From positions 81,312 to 145,311 of the forward strand of contig NZ_QSDR01000008.1 in the NCBI RefSeq assembly GCF_003464085.1: a stretch of 64,000 nt of DNA. The letters run 5' to 3'. The position numbers and the translations under genes were made by a program. Positions 45,694 through 54,668 of the stretch are shown in pieces (position 1 is the first letter of the stretch; each line of letters begins with the position of its first letter). Source of the stretch: Clostridium sp. AM58-1XD. Its GTDB lineage: Bacteria > Bacillota > Clostridia > Lachnospirales > Lachnospiraceae. The notes beneath the pieces are model-generated. The model did no database searches. It was not told where the DNA came from and saw nothing but the letters and a program-made list of their open reading frames with translations.

Positions 45694-47004
45694 ATGGACT
45701 GGAAAGAACTGTATGAAAGCCGGAAGATGGATGCGGAGAAAGCACTGGACCTGATTCGTTCCGGCGACCGCGTCATCGTAGGCCATGCCTGCGGGGAGCC
45801 ATCCTATCTTCTGGACGTCCTGGTAAAAAAAGCAGAACAGTATGAGGATGTGGAGCTGGTACATATGATCGCCATGGGAAAAGCCGCTTATTGCAATCCG
45901 GAAAATGAGAAGCATTTCCGCCACAATTCCCTGTTTGTAGGAGCCACCACCCGCAAAGCCGTAGCCGATGGGCGGGGCGATTTTACCCCCTGCTTTTTCT
46001 ACAAAATACCTGCCATGTTTACGAATGGCAGCCTGCCTGCAGACGTCTGTCTTCTGCAGGCGGCTCCTCCTGATGAAAACGGGCGCCTCAGCCTGGGGAT
46101 ATCCGTAGACTATACGCTCCCTGCCGCCAAAGCAGCGAAAATAGTTATCGTACAGGTCAACAAACATATGCCTCGAACCGGAGGATCGAGCACGATTTCC
46201 GTAGAAGACGCCACTGCATTTGTAGAATATGATGCCCCTTTAATCGAACTGGCCCCTCCTAAAATCACCGAGGTTGAGAAAGCCATCGGCGCCAATTGTG
46301 CCAGGCTTATTCAGGACGGCGATACGCTGCAGCTCGGCATCGGAGCCATTCCGGATGCGGTCCTCCTGTTTTTAAAGGATAAAAAGGATCTTGGCATCCA
46401 TTCCGAAATGTTTTCCGACGGAGTCGTGGAGCTGGCTGAAGCCGGAGTCATCACGAATGCGAGAAAGACAACGCACAGGGGAAAATTCGTAGCCTCTTTC
46501 CTCATGGGGACAAAACGCCTCTATGATTTTGCAGACGGCAACCCCGATGTGGAAATGTATCGTGTGGATTATGTTAACAATCCAGTCGTCATTATGAAAG
46601 AAGACAACATCGTATCCATTAATTCCTGTGTGCAGATGGACCTGATGGGCCAGGCGGCGTCCGAATCCATTGGCCTCACACAGATCAGCGCCGTGGGCGG
46701 CCAGGTAGATTTCATTCGAGGGGCCGATATGGCGAAAAACGGCCGGTCGATTCTGGCCTTTCCTTCCACCGCTGCAAAGGGAACCATTTCCAAAATCGTC
46801 CCTTTACTCGATGAAGGCGCCGCCGTTACCACCTCCCGAAATGATGTGGATTATGCAGTTACAGAATATGGCATAGCAAAGCTGAAAGGAAAGACATTAA
46901 GGCAGCGCGCCAAAGCTCTGATCGAAATTGCCCATCCCAGCTTTCGAGACGGATTGAAAAAGGTATATGAAGAACGGTTTCACTGCTGCTATGAAGAACC
47001 GTAA
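45694..47004 (+). CDS. abfT: 4-hydroxybutyrate CoA-transferase
   Basis: A 436-aa family I-type CoA-transferase (acetyl-CoA hydrolase/transferase family). It has the N-terminal GDRVIVGHACGEPS, the mid-domain LQLGIGAIPDAVL and the catalytic Glu238 in GIHSEMFSDGVVELAEAG, the same position reported for AbfT of C. aminobutyricum; VGGQVDFIRGA and TEYGIAKLKGKTLRQRA follow. It moves CoA from acetyl-CoA or butyryl-CoA to 4-hydroxybutyrate, giving the substrate for AbfD. GAGGAGG lies 9 bases before the ATG. Specificity is inferred mainly from the neighbour. Confidence 0.93.
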   Translation: MDWKELYESRKMDAEKALDLIRSGDRVIVGHACGEPSYLLDVLVKKAEQYEDVELVHMIAMGKAAYCNPENEKHFRHNSLFVGATTRKAVADGRGDFTPCFFYKIPAMFTNGSLPADVCLLQAAPPDENGRLSLGISVDYTLPAAKAAKIVIVQVNKHMPRTGGSSTISVEDATAFVEYDAPLIELAPPKITEVEKAIGANCARLIQDGDTLQLGIGAIPDAVLLFLKDKKDLGIHSEMFSDGVVELAEAGVITNARKTTHRGKFVASFLMGTKRLYDFADGNPDVEMYRVDYVNNPVVIMKEDNIVSINSCVQMDLMGQAASESIGLTQISAVGGQVDFIRGADMAKNGRSILAFPSTAAKGTISKIVPLLDEGAAVTTSRNDVDYAVTEYGIAKLKGKTLRQRAKALIEIAHPSFRDGLKKVYEERFHCCYEEP

Positions 47005-47070
47005 CATGAACTAATTCATTCAAGTTTAATCAGACAGCCTCCTAAGAATATTTACTGGTCAAGAAAAAAA

Positions 47071-47120
47071 CCGCTGTATAACAAGAAAGAAAATCACCTG
47101 TTATACAAGCGGCTTTTTTT
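47071..47120 (+). terminator. terminator of abfD-abfT
   Basis: CCGCTGTATAACA pairs with TGTTATACAAGCGG (one bulge) and a run of seven T follows. It lies 66 bases after the abfT stop. Confidence 0.8.
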
Positions 47121-47193
47121 AAGCCGAAAGTTTCAGCTTCCAGGTACTCCGGATAAGCCGTCGGCTTCCTAATATATCTTCTCATGGAAATGA

Positions 47194-47241
47194 AAATGAG
47201 GGCAATCCCTCAGTTCTGCAACTTCCGGTATGCCCTCATTT
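47194..47241 (-). terminator. terminator of the LIV/transketolase operon
   Basis: AAATGAGGGCA (47194-47204) pairs with TGCCCTCATTT (47231-47241), an 11-bp perfect stem with a T-rich end on the minus strand, downstream of the aroE-family gene. The rest of the 344-base gap 47005-47348 shows no gene. Confidence 0.65.
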
Positions 47242-47348
47242 ACAATTCAAAAATGTCTTACATATGGTTTTCTTCCAGAGTCTTCCTGCCTTTTTCCGTA
47301 ATGCGGCATAATCATATTTGAAACAGACATATCAAATGAAGTGGTAAG

Positions 47349-48263
47349 CTACCCCGCCCGGTTCCCGTTTTCTGCTTCTTCTGCTTCCATAGTTCCCAGA
47401 TAATCTGTCAGTTCCCTGCGTACGGCTTTCACAGGCATATCCTGTCCGGTCCAGATTTTAAAGGCCGCCGCCCCCTGGTAAATGAGCAGTTCCACTCCGT
47501 TTGCCGTCATACACCCTGCCTTCTTTGCCATCTGAAGCAGTTTTGTTTCCATCGGACTGTAAACAATGTCGAATACGGCCAAGTCTGAGTGGAACATGCT
47601 CTGATCTTCAACGAGACACTGTTCATCATCCGGATACATGCCCACACTCGTCGTATTAACCAGAATTCTGCTCCCTGCAAGCTCCTCTGCCATAGCTTTC
47701 TTATCCTCGTAAGAGTAAAGGGCTGCTTTGCAGGACGTCTCTTCATTCAGCCTGCGTATCAGTTCCCTCTCTTTAATTCTCGTAGTATCACGGCTGAACA
47801 CGGATATCTCCCGCGCGCCTGAAAAAGCGGCCTGGACGAAAATCGACATGCCTGCGCCGCCGGTGCCGAAAACGGTAATTTTCTCTCCCTCCGCAGGAAA
47901 ACCGTTTTCCCTGCACGCTTCCATGAAACCGATTCCATCCGTAGCGTATCCGATCAGTCTTCCGTTCTTATTTACCACCGTGTTCACAGCTCCGGCCAGC
48001 GAAGCAACACGGCTGACTTCGTCACAGAAGTTCAGGCATTTCTTCTTTATGGGCATGGTGACATTGAATCCGATCACATCCATGGCCACCAGCCCGTCCA
48101 GGATGACGCCGATATTTTCATCTGTTGTGTCAAACGCCAGATACCGGCAGTCAATTCCCAAAAGTTCAAAGGATTTATTATACATGACCGGCGAAAGGCT
48201 GTGGCCGACTGGACTGCCAAGGATGCACGCCATCTTTGTATGCGCCGTTATTTCGCTTCCCAT
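47349..48263 (-). CDS. shikimate/quinate dehydrogenase (AroE/YdiB family)
   Basis: A 304-aa protein with the full AroE pattern: SPVGHSLSPVMYN, the catalytic Lys in FNVTMPIKKKCLNF, AGAVNTVVNK, YATDGIGFMEA, the nucleotide-binding GTGGAGMS and VNTTSVGMYP. The residues after the nucleotide loop (FSRDTTR) resemble NAD-using YdiB more than the NRT motif of NADP-specific AroE. It is the last gene of the catabolic operon, so it is probably a catabolic dehydrogenase for a quinate/shikimate-like or other polyol substrate rather than the biosynthetic AroE. The substrate is not known. Confidence 0.82.
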   Translation of the reverse strand: MGSEITAHTKMACILGSPVGHSLSPVMYNKSFELLGIDCRYLAFDTTDENIGVILDGLVAMDVIGFNVTMPIKKKCLNFCDEVSRVASLAGAVNTVVNKNGRLIGYATDGIGFMEACRENGFPAEGEKITVFGTGGAGMSIFVQAAFSGAREISVFSRDTTRIKERELIRRLNEETSCKAALYSYEDKKAMAEELAGSRILVNTTSVGMYPDDEQCLVEDQSMFHSDLAVFDIVYSPMETKLLQMAKKAGCMTANGVELLIYQGAAAFKIWTGQDMPVKAVRRELTDYLGTMEAEEAENGNRAG

Positions 48264-48308
48264 ATAGGTCTATTTCCCCCAATATTAGTATTTTTGATTA
48301 GGCAGCAT

Positions 48309-49366
48309 TCACTCTCCGCCTGTCTCCTGCAGGTCGGAAACATGGACAACTACCTTCATGCTCTCTTTTCCATGCTCCGCATAGTCAAAGGCTTCCTCCG
48401 CTTCGTCCAGCTGGTATACCCGGCTGATCAGTTTTCTCACATCGGCCGCCACAGAATCCATCCCCATCATATGCACGGCGCCTTCAAAATTGTACATGCT
48501 GTGGATTCTCACGCCCTGGAGCCTCAGCTCCTTGGCAAAAATCTTACCCGTATCGATGAAATGTGGTTTCATCGCAATAGCGATCACCATGACCGTTCCC
48601 GTATTTGCCGTATGATCGATACACACAGTCATGGCCGACTGGGCGCCTGAGACTTCGAAACTCACCTCATAGTCCCTGCCGCCGTTTAGTTCTTTCAAAC
48701 GTCTGTCAAAATCTTCTTCCGTCGGATCGATAACCCTGAATCCCAGCTGTTCTGCAAAAGATCTCCGGTAACTGTTAATTTCGGAAATCACGACGTTTCT
48801 GGCTCCTGACGCCCTCGCCGTTATGGCGATTAGCTGTCCGATGGGACCGCCTCCCGTAATCAGAACAGATTCACCAGCTTTCAGCCCGCTCATTCTCACA
48901 TCGTGAACGGCCACTGCCAGAGGCTCTATCATAGCTGCAGTTCTCAGATCCATGTCGTCCGGAATTCTATACAGCTTTTTTACAGGAACTTTTACATACT
49001 CTGCAAACCCTCCCGCCGTGTGGACGCCGATGATTTTCAGATATTCACAGGCGTTGTCCTCTCCTTTTTCACAGGCCGGACAATGGCCGCAGCCGATTAC
49101 TTCCTGGGCAATGACCAAATCTCCGATATGAGGCCTTCCGGCAGCTTCCCCTTTACATTTTCCAGCCTTCCTGCAAATTCGTGGCCTGGAATCAGTGGGA
49201 ACGTGGCCGTCTGATGCTCCCCGTGTCTCAGATGGATATCCGTGCCGCATACGCCGATTTCACCGACGCGGATCAGCCCTTCTCCTTCCTCCAGCTCCGG
49301 CCTCGGAGTCTCATAGATACCCATATCATCCGGTTTCTGTATTATTACAGCCTTCAAACGGCTCAC
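48309..49366 (-). CDS. zinc-dependent medium-chain dehydrogenase, frameshifted near 49150
   Basis: Two overlapping frames form one MDR dehydrogenase of the sorbitol/threonine dehydrogenase type. The N-terminal part (from 49366) has MSRLKAVIIQKPDDMGIYE, the zinc Cys in GVCGTDIHLRHG and IPGHEFAGRLENVKG. It then runs into a short nonsense tail, while the next frame continues with EAAGRPHIGDLVIAQEVIGC, the structural zinc site GCGHCPACEKGEDNACEYL, ITGGGPIGQLIAITARA and FEVSGAQSAM. One missing G in the GGGG run (49148-49151) restores about 351 aa. It overlaps the transketolase gene by 4 bases. Confidence 0.82.
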
Positions 49367-50331
49367 CCCTTTCTTGCCGCAGCCTTTACAGCCGCCTTAA
49401 CAATATGTTCCGCATTCAGGCCGAACCGTTCGCTCAGATAATCCACAAATCCCACCTCGCCGAATTCATCCTGAACGCCTACCATCTCCATGGGCACCGG
49501 CCGGTTCTTTACGATCACGTTCGCCACAGCCGCCCCTAGTCCTGTCATCACATTGTGGTTTTCCGCCGTAACGACCGCTCCCGTCTCTATAGCTGCATTG
49601 ATAATCGTCTCCTGGTCGATGGGCTTCCAGCAAAACACGTTGATGATCCTCGCATCGATGCCACGGCCTTTCAGAATCTCTCCTGCCTTAATGGCTTCTG
49701 CGACACAGTAGCCGCTGGCTATAACCGTGACATCCGTCCCATCCTTCAAGGTCACCGCCCGGTTCATGTCGAACTGACTTCCATCCTGGTAAATCTTCAT
49801 GCAGGATTTTCGCACCAGGCGCATATAATGCATGCCGTAAGCACCGGCCATTTCTTTCAGAGCCCACCTGAGCATGGCAATATCCGTCGGCTCGATCACC
49901 GTCATGCCCGGTACGGAACACATGAGCCCCATATCTTCAAACGGCATATGGGTTCCCCCGTTGATCTGAGCCGTGATTCCAGGATCAGAGCCGATCACCT
50001 TGATATTGCTTTTCGCATAAGCTCCCGATAAAAACACCTGGTCAAAGGCCCTTCTGGAGGCAAAGGCTCCGAATGTATGGGCAAAAGGAATCATTCCCAC
50101 GGCGGAAAGTCCTGCTGCTGCGCCGATCATATTGGCTTCCTGAATCCCGCAGTCGATCGTCCTTTCGGGGTACTTTTCGGCAAAAGGCTTTGTTCCCATG
50201 GCTCCCATCAGATCCGCGTCCATCACCACAATATTTTTATTATATTCCGACAGTTCAAGAAGCGTATCGCAAAAAGCCTTTCTCATCTCCTGCTTCTCAG
50301 CGGAAATTTCCTGTTCCAGCTTTATCTTCAT
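49363..50331 (-). CDS. transketolase, C-terminal subunit
   Basis: A 322-aa protein with the Pyr and C-terminal domains of a split transketolase: RTIDCGIQEANMIGAAAGLS (with the catalytic Glu that activates ThDP), PFAHTFGAFASRRAFDQVFL, GGTHMPFEDMGLM and GTDVTVIASGYCVAEAIKAG. The partner subunit is encoded immediately upstream with a 4-base overlap. Split transketolases are common in Firmicutes and archaea. Set inside a transport and dehydrogenase operon, it should cleave a ketose or ketose phosphate made by that operon and is probably not the housekeeping enzyme. Confidence 0.9.
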   Translation of the reverse strand: MKIKLEQEISAEKQEMRKAFCDTLLELSEYNKNIVVMDADLMGAMGTKPFAEKYPERTIDCGIQEANMIGAAAGLSAVGMIPFAHTFGAFASRRAFDQVFLSGAYAKSNIKVIGSDPGITAQINGGTHMPFEDMGLMCSVPGMTVIEPTDIAMLRWALKEMAGAYGMHYMRLVRKSCMKIYQDGSQFDMNRAVTLKDGTDVTVIASGYCVAEAIKAGEILKGRGIDARIINVFCWKPIDQETIINAAIETGAVVTAENHNVMTGLGAAVANVIVKNRPVPMEMVGVQDEFGEVGFVDYLSERFGLNAEHIVKAAVKAAARKG

Positions 50332-51188
50332 CCCTCTACCTCCTCCAACTCCAATTGCCTTAAAGCAGCTTCCATTTCTTCCACAGCCTCTTCTGTCTGT
50401 TTGCTGTCAAGAGACGGGCAGTGGCTTCCCAGCTGGTTTTCCATCCTGCTCCATCCGTGTCCTTTCACCGTATTCAGTACGATCATAGACGGCTTTTCAT
50501 TCTGTTCCTTGGCCTTCTCAACCGCCTGATCGATCTCCTCCTGGGAATGGCCGTCGGCCGTCTGGGCAAACCAACCGAATTCCCGGAACTTCGCGGCAAT
50601 GTCCCCCAGATCACAAATATCGGCCGTCGGCCCGTCCAATTGAAGCTTATTGTGGTCTACGAACGCGATCAGATTGGACAGCTTTCTGTGTCCTGCAAAA
50701 AGGGCCATTTCCCAGACCTGGCCTTCATCGATTTCTCCGTCTCCTAAAATCAGGTAGACCCAGTTATCCATGCCCTTCATTTTAAACCCGAGAGCAATTC
50801 CGGCTGCAGCCGAAGCCCCCTGTCCCAAGGAGCCAGTGGTCATATCGATTCCGGGCGTCCTGTTCCTGTCGCAGTGGCTGGGGAGATTCGTGCCCGGACG
50901 GTTTAATGTCTTTAATTCTTCCATTGGCATAAATCCCTTCAGCGCCAGGGCCGAATAGACGGCCGGCCCCGCGTGGCCCTTGGAGCACACGAGCCAGTCC
51001 CTTCCCGTCCAGTCAGGCTCTTCTGCCCTGTATTTCATCTGTTTCCCATACAGCACGGACAGCAGATCTGCTATGGACAAAGAGCCTCCCAGATGGCCTA
51101 CTCCCAGTCCGCCGATCATTTTCACCGTTTCTATCTGTATCCGCTTTGAAAATTTTTTCAGTTCCGTCATATCCTCTTTATAAGACAT
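50328..51188 (-). CDS. transketolase, N-terminal subunit
   Basis: A 286-aa ThDP-binding half of a split transketolase: VGHLGGSLSIADLLSVLYG, CSKGHAGPAVYSALALKG, MTTGSLGQGASAAAGIALG, and the Mg/ThDP motif ILGDGEIDEGQVWEM followed by FVDHNKLQLDGPT. The pair forms a heteromeric transketolase moving a two-carbon unit between sugars. No kinase, isomerase or aldolase gene accompanies it here, so either the acceptor phosphates come from central metabolism or the substrate is unusual. Confidence 0.9.
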   Translation of the reverse strand: MSYKEDMTELKKFSKRIQIETVKMIGGLGVGHLGGSLSIADLLSVLYGKQMKYRAEEPDWTGRDWLVCSKGHAGPAVYSALALKGFMPMEELKTLNRPGTNLPSHCDRNRTPGIDMTTGSLGQGASAAAGIALGFKMKGMDNWVYLILGDGEIDEGQVWEMALFAGHRKLSNLIAFVDHNKLQLDGPTADICDLGDIAAKFREFGWFAQTADGHSQEEIDQAVEKAKEQNEKPSMIVLNTVKGHGWSRMENQLGSHCPSLDSKQTEEAVEEMEAALRQLELEEVEG

Positions 51189-51207
51189 CCCCTTTTGCCT
51201 CCTTTTC

Positions 51208-51912
51208 CTAAATTCCCAGATACGCTTTCTTCAGCCCTTCGTCCCTTAACAATTCATCGCCTTTTCCTTCCATAGACACTTCTCCGTGCTCAATTACATA
51301 ACCCCAGTCGCAGATCTGAAGGGCTTTCGACACGTTCTGCTCCACCAGAAGAACAGCCGCCCCCTTTTCACGGATTCGTTCAATCGTCTCAAACATCTCC
51401 GCAACCAGGATAGGAGCCAGCCCCCAGGACGGCTCATCCATAATCACCAGCTTCGGGTCGGACATCATGGCCCTGGCCATAGCCACCATCTGCTGCTCGC
51501 CTCCGGAAAGAGAGCCTGCCATCTGTTTGGCTCTTTCCTTCAACCGCGGAAATATTCTGTACATTTCCTCTTTATTTTTCTCCCGGAACGGCCTGCTCTT
51601 TTTCGTACAGGCGCCGATATCCAGATTTTCCTCTACAGTCATATGGCCGAACAGCTGCCTTCCTTCCGGAACCAGCGTGATACCGGTATCGTTGATCCCA
51701 TTCGTCGGCATTTTTGTGATATCCGCTCCGTCGAATATGATCTGCCCGCTCATTACGGGAATCTGGCTCACAATGGCCTTTATCAGAGTCGTCTTGCCTA
51801 CGCCGTTTGCCCCGACGATAGAGACAATCGTCCTGTCCGGAATCTCAATCGTAATTCCGTTGACAATCCGCAGTTTGTCATACCCTGCTGTCACATTTTT
51901 CACATTAAGCAT
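51208..51912 (-). CDS. livF: branched-chain-amino-acid-type ABC transporter ATPase LivF
   Basis: About 234 aa: Walker A VGANGVGKTTLIK, the Q-loop region, the ABC signature LSGGEQQMVAMARAMM, Walker B KLVIMDEPSWGLAP and H-loop VEQNV, in LivF order. The start MLNVKNV at 51912 is favoured by GGGGGAGG upstream and overlaps livG by 8 bases. It pairs with LivG to power the LivHM channel. LIV-type systems import amino acids but also many small acids, amides and aromatics, so the substrate cannot be read from the ATPase. Confidence 0.92.
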   Translation of the reverse strand: MLNVKNVTAGYDKLRIVNGITIEIPDRTIVSIVGANGVGKTTLIKAIVSQIPVMSGQIIFDGADITKMPTNGINDTGITLVPEGRQLFGHMTVEENLDIGACTKKSRPFREKNKEEMYRIFPRLKERAKQMAGSLSGGEQQMVAMARAMMSDPKLVIMDEPSWGLAPILVAEMFETIERIREKGAAVLLVEQNVSKALQICDWGYVIEHGEVSMEGKGDELLRDEGLKKAYLGI

Positions 51913-52639
51913 TGGCAAAATCCTCCCCCAAATATGCGCTGATCGCACGTTTGTCGTTTCCTACCTCATCCGGAGTTCCTTCCATCAGCTTCTCTCCGTA
52001 ATTCAAAACAAAAATCTTATCGCACAGGGACATAATCGTCTTTATGTCGTGTTCTATAATCAGGATCGTAACGCCGGAATTCCTGATTCTCCTGCATACC
52101 TCCACTAATTCCAGCTTTTCCTGGGGATTACAGCCTGCCATGACTTCATCCAGCAGAAGCAGTTTCGGCTTTGTAGCCAGAGCCCGGGCTATTTCCAGCT
52201 TTTTTAGCGTTACCGTCGTTGCGCTGTCCGCCCTCTGCCTCATGTCCTTTTCCGCCGAAACACCGACAAAACGGTATACTTCCTCGGCCAGCCGCTCCGC
52301 TTCCCCTACGTGGCTCGTATGGAGGAAGGAACCGACCATGATATTCTCAATCAGCGTCATTTCCCCAAATGGCTTCGTAACCTGAAACGTCCGCGCCAGC
52401 CCGATATGGGCCATTTTCTCTGTCTTCTGGTTCGAGATGTCTTCGCCCAGATATGTAATCTTCCCTTCCGTAGGATGAAAGGTATTTGCCATCATATTGA
52501 AAAGCGTCGTTTTTCCCGCTCCGTTGGGTCCGATCAGACCTACAATCGTCCCTTCTTCCACTTCCCCACTGAAATCAGATACGGCTTTCAGACCGCCGAA
52601 TCGTTTCGTCACATGCTCCAGTTTAATGATTGCCGCCAT
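51905..52639 (-). CDS. livG: branched-chain-amino-acid-type ABC transporter ATPase LivG
   Basis: About 244 aa: Walker A IGPNGAGKTTLFNMM, GLARTFQVTKPFGEMTLIEN (the LivG-specific insertion region), a degenerate signature around SATTVTLKKLEIARALATKP in which the usual LSxGQ is replaced, Walker B LLLLDEVMAGCNP and IIEHDIKTIM. The altered signature (VTLKK rather than LSYGQ) is unusual and worth checking, since one composite ATP site may be inactive. The start at 52639 is preferred for its GGGAGGTGAT site. Confidence 0.88.
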   Translation of the reverse strand: MAAIIKLEHVTKRFGGLKAVSDFSGEVEEGTIVGLIGPNGAGKTTLFNMMANTFHPTEGKITYLGEDISNQKTEKMAHIGLARTFQVTKPFGEMTLIENIMVGSFLHTSHVGEAERLAEEVYRFVGVSAEKDMRQRADSATTVTLKKLEIARALATKPKLLLLDEVMAGCNPQEKLELVEVCRRIRNSGVTILIIEHDIKTIMSLCDKIFVLNYGEKLMEGTPDEVGNDKRAISAYLGEDFANA

Positions 52640-52640
52640 A

Positions 52641-53675
52641 TTATGAATCACCTCCCGCTCCCTTTACAGACGGATGAAATATCCTGCTTTCCAGTCTCTT
52701 GAAAAATCCTGTCACGATATCGTAAATTCCCTTCGGCATGAAAAACACCACAAATATCATGACGATACCGTATACGAACAGGTGCAGTCCCGGAAGAACG
52801 CCTCCAAACTGTTTGGACAGCAGCTCCGTTACCGGAACCAAAATGACCGCGCCAATCAGGGGACCGAATGTTTTTCCCGAACCGCCTACGAGGGCGATCA
52901 TGGCGATCTGTATAGCCAGATCTTCTCCAAATATTCTGGTCGGCCCGACATACCTGTAATACTGCGCGTAAAATGTTCCGCCTACTGCCATCAGTGCGCA
53001 GCTGACCGCCATCGCCATCAGTTTATAGCGCCGGATCGGTATGCCCATGGCCTCCGCAGCCTCAGGCGATGTCTTGATTGCCGTCAGGTAATATCCCATC
53101 TTGCTGCTCTTTACCTTGTGCATGATAAAGAGGGCAATAACCAGAAAAACGAACATGATGTAGTAGTACGTCAGTTTACTCCCGAATTCAAAGGCGATCG
53201 GCTGGTTTCCCGTCTGCTCCAGCAAAAGTCCCATAGAGCCTTTGACGTCGATCCCAAAGAAATACTCATTATTTTCCACCCATATTTTTACCAGGTTGGT
53301 AAGTGCTATGGTAGTGAGCGCGAAATACGGCCCGCTCAACCGGAAACATGGGTATCCGATCAGTACGCCCACCGCGCATGTGACCGCGGCTCCGATCAGC
53401 ATGCCGATCCATGGCGTCAGGGATAAGTCCCGCAGCAGGATCGTGGAAATATATGCTCCAAGCCCCAGGAACAGAGAATGCCCCAGGGAAAGCTCTCCCA
53501 CCAGGCCGCAGACCACGTTCCATGCCGTTGCGCAGAATGCGTAAAACAAAATGAGTATCATAATGCTCTGGTAGTACGTTCCCATCATGAAAGGCATGAT
53601 AAGGAGCAGCAGAAATCCCAGAACAGCAAACCGTTTTCCCTCAATAAAACTTCTTTTTTGTATGCTTCCCTCCAT
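52641..53675 (-). CDS. livM: branched-chain-amino-acid-type ABC permease LivM
   Basis: A 344-aa integral membrane protein with about nine or ten helices and LivM hallmarks: GELSLGHSLFLGLGAYIST, CFRLSGPYFALTTIAL, TAIKTSPEAAEAMGIPIRRY (the EAA-like coupling loop) and ALVGGSGKTFGPLIGAVILV. It forms the channel with LivH. It ends one base before the livG start region, so the genes are tightly coupled. Confidence 0.92.
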   Translation of the reverse strand: MEGSIQKRSFIEGKRFAVLGFLLLLIMPFMMGTYYQSIMILILFYAFCATAWNVVCGLVGELSLGHSLFLGLGAYISTILLRDLSLTPWIGMLIGAAVTCAVGVLIGYPCFRLSGPYFALTTIALTNLVKIWVENNEYFFGIDVKGSMGLLLEQTGNQPIAFEFGSKLTYYYIMFVFLVIALFIMHKVKSSKMGYYLTAIKTSPEAAEAMGIPIRRYKLMAMAVSCALMAVGGTFYAQYYRYVGPTRIFGEDLAIQIAMIALVGGSGKTFGPLIGAVILVPVTELLSKQFGGVLPGLHLFVYGIVMIFVVFFMPKGIYDIVTGFFKRLESRIFHPSVKGAGGDS

Positions 53676-53688
53676 CTTTTACCTCCGC

Positions 53689-54579
53689 CTATTTTTTCCT
53701 GCCGAACAGACCGGCCGGCCTGATGAACAATACGATTATGAACAGCAGAAATGAAAACATCTGTGCTGAAGAGCTTGTAACAAACTGTGCTCCGACCACT
53801 TCGATCAATCCGAAGATAATTCCGCTGATGAGCGCTCCCGGAATGCTTCCAAGGCCTCCCAGCACAACGATCATAAATGATTTCGTGGCAAAGACGGTTC
53901 CGATATCCGGCTGTATAAAATAATACTGAGCCAGGCTGGCCCCTGCCACGGAAACGGCTGCGACCCCCAGGCCAAAGGCAATTCCGTATACATGATACAC
54001 ATTGATTCCGCAGAGAGCCGCCGCATCCCTATTCTGTGAAACGGCGCGGATTTTCTTGCCCAGCTCCGTCCGGTTGATGATATACCATAAGGCCCCTGCC
54101 AGCAGAAAGCTGACGATACAAGCGATCACCTTAGACCACTGAGTGACAAAAAGTCCGTCTCCCACTGTAAAGTAGGACTCGCTGGCCTTTGAATTCAGAG
54201 TTTTATAATTAGAACCATACATCATGGTAAACAGATTCTGTATGGCATATCCAAGTCCCAGAGTAATTAAAAGCAAGCTCGTCGGATCCTGCGTCGTCCC
54301 CTTCTCCCTCTGGAGAATCGGTGTTACAAGCGCTTTCTGTATTGCGTAGCCGACCGCAAACATAATAGGCGCTACGACGACAATACTCAGATACGGGTCC
54401 AACCCGAATCTCGTAAACAATTCATAGTACAGATACGCAGAGACCATGAGCAGCGCGCCGTGAGAAAAATTCGTCACTCTTGATACGCCGAAAATCACGC
54501 TCAGCCCAAGGGCAATAGCCCCGTAAGAAGCCCCCTGAAGCAGTCCCTGCGGAATGGAAAGCAGTACTCGTCCTAGCAT
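53689..54579 (-). CDS. livH: branched-chain-amino-acid-type ABC permease LivH
   Basis: About 296 aa, eight or so helices, with LivH motifs: GASYGAIALGLSVIFGVSRV, NFSHGALLMVSAYLYY, the coupling loop AVSQNRDAAALCGINVYHVY and VVLGGLGSIPGALISGIIFG. The start at 54579 (MLGRVLL) is chosen because GGAGGGG lies just upstream, while the longer reading frame to 54630 has no ribosome site. It is the first permease gene after the binding-protein gene. Confidence 0.92.
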   Translation of the reverse strand: MLGRVLLSIPQGLLQGASYGAIALGLSVIFGVSRVTNFSHGALLMVSAYLYYELFTRFGLDPYLSIVVVAPIMFAVGYAIQKALVTPILQREKGTTQDPTSLLLITLGLGYAIQNLFTMMYGSNYKTLNSKASESYFTVGDGLFVTQWSKVIACIVSFLLAGALWYIINRTELGKKIRAVSQNRDAAALCGINVYHVYGIAFGLGVAAVSVAGASLAQYYFIQPDIGTVFATKSFMIVVLGGLGSIPGALISGIIFGLIEVVGAQFVTSSSAQMFSFLLFIIVLFIRPAGLFGRKK

Positions 54580-54604
54580 ATTTCCCCTCCAATTTTTACA
54601 ATGA

Positions 54605-54632
54605 GGGTGTTGCAAAGAAAAATGCAGCACCC
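54605..54632 (-). terminator. intercistronic hairpin after the binding-protein gene
   Basis: GGGTGTTGCA and TGCAGCACCC form a 10-bp stem (one G-T pair) around 8 bases, between livJ and livH. Such hairpins often raise binding-protein mRNA over permease mRNA. Confidence 0.5.
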
Positions 54633-54668
54633 ACAGTATTTAGAAATCCTGACTTTTATGTCGCTTAT

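Noticed and set aside
49097-49250. Second, truncated alcohol dehydrogenase as a decayed gene copy
   Set aside because: The two pieces are consecutive halves of one enzyme joined by a single-base change, not two copies.
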